Source: JANLTP01 sp031363055
GTDB lineage: Bacteria; Pseudomonadota; Gammaproteobacteria; Burkholderiales; Burkholderiaceae_E
Direction: 5' to 3'
DNA length: 5,728 nt
Assembly: GCA_031363055.1 (NCBI GenBank)
Contig: JANLTP010000106.1
Coordinates: 1 to 5,728 of the forward strand
The position numbers and the translations under genes are program-made. Positions 1-5,059 of the stretch are shown here, piece after piece. Every line of letters starts with the position of its first letter. Position 1 is the stretch's first letter. The notes below the pieces were generated by a model. It worked only from the letters and a program-made list of their open reading frames with translations, was not told where the DNA came from and did not search any database.

Positions 1-138
1 CTGAACTCGAAAATAGCCACCGTCCAGAAGCGTGCCTGCGGCTTCAGGAATCGCGACAACTTCAAGATCGCCATCTACTTCCATTGCGGTGGTCTCAACT
101 TATTTCCGGCCAGGCCGACCCACGGAATACCCGGATGA
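1..138 (+). CDS. Transposase C-terminus, ISL3-like, cut by window edge
   Basis: Frame 1 is open from the first base to a TGA at 136-138 and gives 45 residues. The core contains KRACGFRNRDNFK followed by AIYFHCGGLNLFP. I recall this FRN..NFK plus FHCGG(L)..P pattern as the extreme C-terminus of ISL3-group (IS204/IS1001-like) DDE transposases; the family call is from memory of the motif. The enzyme would cut and paste its own insertion sequence. The catalytic residues lie upstream, outside the window, so intactness cannot be judged. It reads toward the convergent hydrolase gene, whose stop is about 80 bases away. The TGA is followed closely by a possible element end. Confidence 0.6.
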   Translation: MNSKIATVQKRACGFRNRDNFKIAIYFHCGGLNLFPARPTHGIPG

Positions 139-142
139 ACCC
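118..142. repeat. Candidate right terminal inverted repeat of the ISL3-like element
   Basis: The segment overlaps and just follows the transposase stop. On the minus strand it reads GGGTTCATCCGGGTATTCCG and onward, which has the look of an insertion-sequence end (GG start, CCGGG core). The left end is outside the window, so the matching repeat cannot be seen. The target duplication cannot be identified either. Placement rests only on position and general resemblance. Confidence 0.25.
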
Positions 143-154
143 TAAATTTCAAGT

Positions 155-215
155 GCCTGGCGTTACCGTCACGAGTTCAGCGGCGTGCTGCGCCCAGCCG
201 GCAGTGTCGCCAGGC
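155..215. repeat. 8-bp inverted repeat with long loop after the hydrolase stop
   Basis: GCCTGGCG at 155-162 is exactly complementary to CGCCAGGC at 208-215, with 45 bases between. It lies just beyond the hydrolase stop at 222-224 on the minus strand, between two convergent genes. The loop is long and there is no U-run next to the stem, so it is not a convincing intrinsic terminator. It is recorded as the only structure seen in this short intergenic stretch. Confidence 0.35.
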
Positions 216-221
216 GGTCGT

Positions 222-2294
222 TCACCAGCCGAACAGCCCGGTGCGCAGCAACGCCACGCATACCGCCCAACCGGCCAGCACCAGCAGCGTGTAGTACACC
301 CGACCCATTCGACTGCGCGCGCCAAAGCGCCAGAGCCGCGTCATCGCCACGGTCATCAGCAGCAGTGCCAGCGTATACGGCAGCAGGAACCAGGTGAGCG
401 TCTTGACCGCCGATGGTACGGCGCCAACCAAGAGCAACACTTGATCGCGCTGAATCTGCGCGCCGATCTGGGTTGCCGCGATGAACAGGAAGCCAAACAG
501 CATCAGCGCCGAAAACGCCGGAATCCACGGTGCGGCCGTGATCAGCCGGCCATTCCAGCCGCCCGGTGGCGACCATCTGGGCGCGCGGAATACGCGCGCG
601 ATCTCGGTGACGCTGTACACCGGCACGGCACTGAACAGTAGCGCCAGCGCGATCGCGACCATCAGCGCCGGACCGGCCAGAGCCTGCACATGGTCCTGCA
701 TCGTTGCGCTGCCGCCGCGTGAACGCGCCGGCACGCTGAGCAGTTGCTCCGGGGTGTAGAACAATGGCGCGGCTTCTGCGGCGCAGGTGGTGTCGGGCCG
801 CCGCTCGGGCGCGTCCAGAAACGCGGCGATGGTCGCGTTCGCGCATGGCAACAAAAAAGCCTGGCCGTGCGTGCCGCGCGGAAAGGTTACCGCCAGCGCG
901 CGGCTCAGGCCAGCCGCCACCCGCTCGGCCTGCACGGGTGGTGTGATCGGATCGAACCGGCCCGACAGCAGTAGCGTCGGGATGTCCGATTTCACCGGCA
1001 CCAGCAACGCCTTGTCAATCTGGCGGATCTTCCAGTCGCGGCATACCTGCAATATCTGACGGCCATCCTCGACGGCGCTGTCGGCCAGTTGCCGCAGAAC
1101 GCCGTTAAATTGCAGCGCACCTACCGGCGTGTCGCCGTACTCCGCGCACAATACAGACATGTACATGCCATCGGCCATGTCACTTTGCGCGGCCTGCGCC
1201 AGCTGCACGAAATTCAGCACGAAGCTGTAGTCGCCCAGTTCGGCCCGATGGATGATGTACGGCACCAGCGACACGGCCTCGCGCATATAGATCAGTTGAT
1301 ACAGCGCGCCGTCCAGATCGTTGCCGCTCAGCCGCTGCGGTGGCTCCAGTTCACCACCCTTGCCGCGGCGAGGCGTGGTCAGCGCCACCGGATCCTTGTT
1401 CAGCCGTTCGATCAGCGCGAAGTAGTGCGCCGCCAAGTCGGGATAGGCCGCGTTGCACGACGGTGCTTCCGCGCAGGCCTTGGCGTACTGTTCGATCACC
1501 TGCTGCTTGATCGCCGGCACGTCGGTAACCAAGCTGAACCCCAGCGGCACCACCGCGTCGAGCACCACGCTGCGCAGATATTGCGGTCGCTCGCGCATCA
1601 GGAATTGTCCCAGTTCGGTGCCGTACGATACGCCGTAAAAGTTGAACTGTTGATAGCCGAGCGCCGCGCGCACCGCGTCAGCGTCGCGCGCGTTCTCGAG
1701 CGAGTTGAACGCAGACAAATCGCCGGCTTCGGCGGCCAGCCGCTCGCCGCAGCGTTTATAGGCGTCGCGCTGCGCCTCTGGTGAGGCGTCGGCGTTCAGT
1801 TTTGTCAGTTCGCGGCACTTCAGGCGGGGCTGCGAGAAATAGGTGCCGCGCTGGTCCCACAACACCAAGTCGCGATTCAGGGTCGGGCGCTTGCCCGAGT
1901 CCTCGATCAGCAACCTCGCGAAGCCGCCGATGGTTGAGCCGCCCGGTCCGCCTTGGGCCAGAAACAGCGGATCTGGTTTGCGGTTGACCGCATCCATCGC
2001 ACGAATGACGACCGTTGCCAGCTTGATCCGCGGCGAGTCAGCCATGCCGTGGCGCAAGGGGACCGAAACGTAGCCGCACTGGACCGTGTCGACGCCTTCG
2101 GGTAGCTTGAAAAAGCCGCAGTCCTCCGGCGCAAAGTCAACCGTCGGCGTCGGTTCCGGCGCGCGGCCGGCCGGCGCAGGGAGCACCGTTTGGCTCGATG
2201 TCTGGGCTAGGGTCTGGGCCGCATTTTGGGCGATGACAAGGCTGACGAAAAAGAATTGAAACGAGAGCAGGCTCAGCAGCATAGGCAGACGCAT
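222..2294 (-). CDS. Secreted alpha/beta hydrolase with C-terminal membrane domain (TAP-like peptidase family)
   Basis: A 690-residue protein from ATG at 2294 to TGA at 224-222. Residues 1-23 form a signal peptide (MRLPMLLSLLSF start, VIAQ end). A Q/T/P-rich linker reaches about residue 52. Residues 55-510 form an alpha/beta hydrolase of the tripeptidyl-aminopeptidase/proline-iminopeptidase type: oxyanion motif QGGPGGS (114-120), WDQRG (146-150), nucleophile Ser223 in GVSYG, Asp448 in SGRFDP, His476 in RGTHG. Several Cys (59, 73, 160, 182, 273, 280, 383, 418, 484, 504) suit an oxidised periplasmic fold. Family members release N-terminal residues or short peptides from substrates; the true substrate is unknown. 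Residues 538-686 add hydrophobic helices (about 540-561, 588-612, 618-651, 667-685), not usual for the family, implying inner-membrane anchoring with the catalytic domain in the periplasm. Alternative in-frame ATGs lie at 2363 and 2423. The latter follows an AGGCAGG purine run but would give a long arginine-rich leader, so 2294 is preferred for its clean signal peptide. A TATGAT at 2424-2419 could be a -10 box, without a clear -35. Confidence 0.88.
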   Translation of the reverse strand: MRLPMLLSLLSFQFFFVSLVIAQNAAQTLAQTSSQTVLPAPAGRAPEPTPTVDFAPEDCGFFKLPEGVDTVQCGYVSVPLRHGMADSPRIKLATVVIRAMDAVNRKPDPLFLAQGGPGGSTIGGFARLLIEDSGKRPTLNRDLVLWDQRGTYFSQPRLKCRELTKLNADASPEAQRDAYKRCGERLAAEAGDLSAFNSLENARDADAVRAALGYQQFNFYGVSYGTELGQFLMRERPQYLRSVVLDAVVPLGFSLVTDVPAIKQQVIEQYAKACAEAPSCNAAYPDLAAHYFALIERLNKDPVALTTPRRGKGGELEPPQRLSGNDLDGALYQLIYMREAVSLVPYIIHRAELGDYSFVLNFVQLAQAAQSDMADGMYMSVLCAEYGDTPVGALQFNGVLRQLADSAVEDGRQILQVCRDWKIRQIDKALLVPVKSDIPTLLLSGRFDPITPPVQAERVAAGLSRALAVTFPRGTHGQAFLLPCANATIAAFLDAPERRPDTTCAAEAAPLFYTPEQLLSVPARSRGGSATMQDHVQALAGPALMVAIALALLFSAVPVYSVTEIARVFRAPRWSPPGGWNGRLITAAPWIPAFSALMLFGFLFIAATQIGAQIQRDQVLLLVGAVPSAVKTLTWFLLPYTLALLLMTVAMTRLWRFGARSRMGRVYYTLLVLAGWAVCVALLRTGLFGW

Positions 2295-2480
2295 CCGCCA
2301 GCCATGCGACTGCCTGCGATCGGGCTGGGTAGAGACGTCGACGCGGACGAATTGTGGGTGCATCGACCGGATCTCGCGAAGAACGTCGGCGCGGCGAAGT
2401 CGTCCGCAGGTTAATCTCATCATAACCTGCCTGTGCCTGTGCCAGACCGCTGAATCAAATGATCGCGTGAATGCATGCAC

Positions 2481-3141
2481 TACATCTGCCGAAATCGCGG
2501 CGCGTTGGCGCGTGAAACGACCAATTCGATATACCCAGGCGTTACCTGAACCTGCAATCGTCCGGCGTCGTCGCGCCGGTATGCACGACGGTGTAGCGAT
2601 CGTCGCTGCGAAAGTAGAGCACGTCATGGACGGGTACATGGTAGGTCGTGTTGCCGCGACTGGCGCGAATCCAGCGCAGCAGCGTCGAGTCTCCGGAACC
2701 ATCCGACGGCGTGCGTGAGCGGGCCAGCGCATCGAGCAGACGCGCGAGCTCAGGCGGTGGCTGCGCCTCGCCAACCGCGCGCTTCAGGCGTTCGATTGTG
2801 CGCGTCAAGCGCTGCACATCGACCGGCTTGACCAGATAGTCGATCGCCTCGTTCTCGAACGTGTCGAGCGCATATTGGTCGTAGGCCGTGACGAACACGA
2901 CCCGCGTATCGATCTCGATGCCCTGGGCGACCTCGAGTCCGCTCAAGCCGGGCATCTTGATGTCGAGGAAAGCGACAGTCGGCTCGTGTTCGGCAATCGC
3001 CGCTGCCGCCTGAATGCCATTGTGCGCACGAGCGACGATCCGCAGCTCATGCCACAGTTCGGCCAACCTTCGACACAGATGGTCGAGCAACTCGGCTTCA
3101 TCATCGGCAACAACGGCAGTCGGCGTCATCATCATCATCAT
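2481..3141 (-). pseudogene. LytTR-type response regulator, broken inside its DNA-binding domain
   Basis: The first frame runs from ATG at 3141 to TAA at 2544-2542 (199 residues). Residues 8-110 are a complete receiver domain: acidic Asp13/Asp14, phospho-acceptor Asp60 in FLDIKMPGLSG, Thr85 and Lys105 before Pro106. A linker follows, and LytTR starts at about 155 (LLRWIRAS, then VLYFRSDDRYTVVHT at 174-188). The domain then stops making sense (GATTPDDCRFR, stop). Another minus-strand frame, from about 2576 to TAG at 2483-2481, encodes RRDDAGRLQVQV followed by LVVSRANAPRFRQM, which fits the usual C-terminal strands of a LytTR domain (VSR..A..F..M ending). About 35-40 middle codons are therefore missing, with a frame change. 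Known LytTR regulators bind DNA through this domain, so this copy should be phosphorylatable but unable to bind normally. It starts 16 bases after the kinase stop, typical of an operon. Its five tandem ATG codons leave the exact start open. Confidence 0.85.
2562..2579. repeat. Perfect 6-bp inverted repeat at the regulator junction
   Basis: CCGGCG and CGCCGG flank a 6-base loop on either strand. The repeat sits where the LytTR reading frame breaks: the amino half of the domain ends at about 2580 and the other-frame tail becomes recognisable at about 2576. It could be a deletion hotspot or a coincidence in GC-rich DNA. Confidence 0.6.
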
Positions 3142-3157
3142 CGGCGTATTGAGAAAG

Positions 3158-3760
3158 TCACGTACTCAGCGGCAGTTCGACCAGCACATCGGTGCCCTTT
3201 TCAAGTTCGCGTATCACCAGTCGCGCCGAACCATCGTACAACACGGCGAGCCGTTCACGCAGATTCTGCAATCCGGCGCCGGCATTAGCGCCCGGGCGAA
3301 ACCCCATGCCGTCATCGGTGATGGGCGCCAGCAGTCGATCGCCCATTCGAATTTTCAACAGCTCGAGATAATTGCGTAATAACTCGGCCTCCTGTCCGAC
3401 CGTGCCCTCAGTCGAGCGACTGGCTGCCAACGACGAACGCAAATACGCGATGAAGTGCTCGAGCATCGTGCTCGCCTTGGTGGGTGCGGTCTCGATCAGA
3501 CTGACTGCATTGGCCAAGGTGTTGAACAGGAAATGCGGTTCGATCTGCGCCTGCAGCAGGCGCAGTTGGGCCTGTGCGAGCTGCTCCTCAGTCGACAAGA
3601 CACGGATTTTCTCGCGCGCCAGAATTTCGGCGATCTTGCGCTCTTCCCATTCATGGCCGAGCCACAGCGGTCCGATCCAGACGGCCAGACCGTGTACCAG
3701 CAGGTCGATCGCCCAGGCGGCCAGCGGACCGAGGATCCGGCTATGCGGCGTCGGCGCCAA
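3158..3760 (-). pseudogene. LytS-type sensor histidine kinase, truncated and lacking the ATP-binding N box
   Basis: From a TTG at 3760 (no better start visible) to TGA at 3160-3158, 200 residues. Residues 13-34 are one hydrophobic helix, probably the last of a lost multi-helix sensor. Residues 37-70 are coiled-coil-like. The His_kinase core follows: QAQIEPHFLFNTL with phospho-acceptor His76, then EAELLRNYLELLKIRMGDRL to residue 143. The protein then jumps to TDDGMGF (148-154, the G1 box) and GAGLQNLRERL (161-171, the G2 region), ending VELPLST. In this family about 50 residues with the PLVENAIKHG-like N box normally lie between RMGDRL and DDG; here only about four remain, with the frame kept. 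Without the N-box Asn, ATP/Mg binding and autophosphorylation should fail. The frame stays open upstream (GLFLIKLLAPTPHS) but merges into the antisense of a transposase fragment, so the true 5' end is lost. It is the first gene of the pair with the LytTR regulator. Confidence 0.85.
3321..3346. repeat. Perfect 7-bp inverted repeat at the kinase junction
   Basis: ATGGGCG at 3321-3327 is exactly complementary to CGCCCAT at 3340-3346, with a 12-base loop. The codons joining RMGDRL to TDDGMGF, where about 50 kinase residues are missing, fall inside this repeat (near 3330). It may mark the site of a hairpin-associated deletion, or be chance. Confidence 0.6.
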
Positions 3761-4140
3761 CAGCTTGATCAGAAAAAGGCCTGAGCTTCGGTCCGCGCGC
3801 TGGCCAGAAAGTACTGACCTTGCGGGGCTTAAATCCCAAGGCGGTGGACTTCAAGCAACCTCTGTGCGCCAATCTGGAAGGCTTTAGCCTGCACGCGGCC
3901 GTGCGCTGCGCATCACACGAGCGCAAGCCGCTGGAACGACTATGCCGTTACATCACCCGCCCGGCGCTGGCCAACGAACGGGTGCGGTGCAACGCCGCCG
4001 GCCAAGGGGTGCTGACGCTAAAGACACCGTGGCGCGAAGGCACGACGCATTGGGTGATGTCGTCACTGGAGTTCATGCAGCGCCTGGCCGCGTTGGTGCC
4101 TGAAGCGCGACTGCATTTGATCCGGTTTCATGGAGTGCTG

Positions 4141-4165
4141 GCAGTTAGTCTTCGCTGAAACTTGC
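4141..4165. repeat. Imperfect inverted repeat at the transposase junction
   Basis: GCAGTT (4141-4146) pairs with AACTTGC (4159-4165) with one bulged base and a 12-base loop. It spans the premature TGA and the point where the transposase sequence skips from FHGVLA to RFDLDLAHC. It is weaker than the repeats at the kinase and regulator junctions. Confidence 0.35.
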
Positions 4166-4290
4166 GTTTTGATCTCGACCTTGCGCACTGCCCGAACTGC
4201 GGCGGCGAGCTGAAGAACATCGCGGCGATTCTGCAGACACCAGTCATTGAGAAGATCCTCAGGCACCTGGGCCTGGAGGCGCGCGCACCG

Positions 4291-4320
4291 CCGCGCGCCG
4301 GTGCCTGCGGCGGCGCGCGG
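4291..4320. repeat. Strong GC-rich hairpin near the transposase C-terminus
   Basis: CCGCGCGCCG (4291-4300) and CGGCGCGCGG (4311-4320) are perfectly complementary over 10 bp with a 10-base loop. All stem pairs are G-C. It lies at the usual C-terminal end of the transposase, where family resemblance fades. It could be part of the element's end structure or a transcription barrier. No T-run follows, so a classical intrinsic terminator is not supported. Confidence 0.6.
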
Positions 4321-4477
4321 GCAAATGCCGCTTTGCTCGGCCCGAGGTCAAGCGGATTCGATGCCCTGAGAAGTTTCAGCGGCTCAGAGACCGGCTGCGT
4401 CCCAGTGTGCATCGGCACGTCCAGCTCGCAAGGGGACTGACGCTTTGAGCCGAAAACCGTTGCTAGGCGGCGTTTTA

Positions 4478-4996
4478 TCACGACTGCGGCTCAATCAAGT
4501 CGATGAAATTGACCTTCCTCTGGCCAATCGGCGCGGACGTCTCCGTGATGGTGCTGGAGGCCAGTGGGATATCGCAATTCCAAGGGCTGAAATGCGTGAC
4601 GCTTGCGACGTAGCTCGCCCCACTGCGCGTCGCGGCGCCTTCCTGCACCCAGACGCCGCTATCGGTATCGAGTGACCACAGCGGGATCGACGAAGACCCG
4701 GGATCGTTGGACGGAATCGGGAAACTAAGGGTCGCACGCGCGTCGGGTGCGAGCTTGAGCTTGTTGCCTTGCGCGTCCTTCAAATCGACGTTGACGACGC
4801 CGTAGCTGACCAGCGGTTGCAGGTTGCTTGTCGAGCCCGGCGTAGACCCGCCGAGGAACCGCCCGGGGAACATGGGCGTGAAGCCGGCGTCATTCGGTTG
4901 CAGGGTCGAGATCTCGTGAGGACGAGTGTTTTTCCATATGCTACGAACTGTCAGAAAGTCTGCGGCGCAACGGCAGTTCCGCCTGAGCCACACCAT
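4478..4996 (-). pseudogene. Fragment of a secreted/surface protein related to the neighbouring YfaP-like protein
   Basis: The frame runs from ATG 4996 to TGA 4480-4478 (172 residues). Residues 1-27 look random. From about residue 28 (4915) the sequence is protein-like: FTPMFPGRFLGG, LVSYGVVNVDLKDAQGNKL, ATLSFPIPSND, IPLWSLDTDSGVWVQEG, YVASVTHFSPWNCDIP. I recognise the SYG.v.V.L.DA.GN.L / LW..D...GVW..EG / V.HFS.WNCD pattern from large bacterial extracellular proteins, where it usually precedes carboxypeptidase-regulatory-like repeats; the function is unknown. No signal peptide is present, so the head is missing. The last 20 or so residues (ETSAPIGQRKVNFIDL and on) may not be native and end at the IS91 remnant. 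An AGGGGGG run just upstream of ATG 4996 could act as a ribosome site, but this start probably arose by chance. The frame matches that of the upstream gene beyond its TGA at 5062-5060. Confidence 0.6.
4913..4926. repeat. Short inverted repeat where the surface-protein fragment begins
   Basis: CTCGT (4913-4917) and ACGAG (4922-4926) are complementary around a 4-base loop, next to a 10-bp palindrome, CGAGATCTCG. It lies at the edge where the minus-strand reading changes from random to protein-like. The stem is only 5 bp, so chance is quite possible. Confidence 0.35.
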
Positions 4997-5059
4997 GGAA
5001 CCCCCCTGGCCGATGACCGGAATCGGCGTCTGGCCGCGCCCAACAACTTGGGGGCGGCC

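Larger units (their letters stand above)
3769..4440 (+). pseudogene. IS91-family (Y2) transposase, C-terminal remnant with internal stop and gap
   Basis: An open frame from 3769 reads SFGPRAGQKVLTL, then NLEGFSLHAAVRC, ERLCRYITRPALANERV, LKTPWREGTTHWVMS and LIRFHGVLA. This is the characteristic C-terminal half of Y2_Tnp/IS91 transposases. At 4156-4158 an in-frame TGA interrupts it. The same frame resumes at 4159 with RFDLDLAHCPNCGGELKNI and ILQTPVIEKILRHLGLEARA, the zinc-ribbon-like CPNCGG end of the same protein. In relatives a segment of some tens of residues ending in a KRVF-like stretch separates FHGVLA from the CPNCGG part, so DNA also seems to be missing here. After a GC-rich hairpin (4291-4320) the last 40 codons, to TGA at 4438-4440, no longer resemble the family, suggesting a further frame change. 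The catalytic N-terminal half is absent. Confidence 0.85.
3769..4480 (+). mobile_element. IS91-like insertion sequence remnant
   Basis: This interval holds the C-terminal transposase part and the downstream tail of an IS91-group element. The group moves by a rolling-circle-type mechanism using a Y2 HUH transposase. The left boundary is where the transposase frame begins to make sense (3769-3800), directly against the kinase remnant. The right boundary is a guess at about 4476-4480, where a hairpin-like stretch (AAAACCG at 4453-4459, CGGCGTTTT at 4468-4476) ends and the surface-protein frame begins on the other strand. The left part of the element, including the catalytic tyrosines, is absent, so it cannot move on its own. 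Confidence 0.7.

Noticed and set aside
169..846. 225-codon minus-strand open frame overlapping the hydrolase membrane domain
   Set aside because: It is an R/A/G-rich shadow in a different frame. The hydrolase frame gives coherent hydrophobic helices over the same bases.
1089..1784. 231-codon plus-strand open frame opposite the hydrolase
   Set aside because: It lies wholly antisense to a gene with a clear signal peptide and catalytic triad. Its composition (R/Q/H-rich, no motifs) is typical of a GC-rich shadow frame.
2295..2774. Long N-terminal extension of the hydrolase frame to 2774
   Set aside because: The translation upstream of the signal peptide is arginine-rich and overlaps the regulator. 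It is an open frame by chance, not protein.
2875..3288. Plus-strand frame encoding a run of five histidines
   Set aside because: The His run is simply the complement of the regulator's ATG repeat, and the rest shows no protein character.
4951..4977. Similarity (20 of 27 bases by eye) between 4951-4977 and the kinase 3' end at 3153-3179
   Set aside because: Both can be read as ELPL-like on the minus strand, but nothing upstream at 4977-5060 resembles a kinase ATPase domain. Probably chance.
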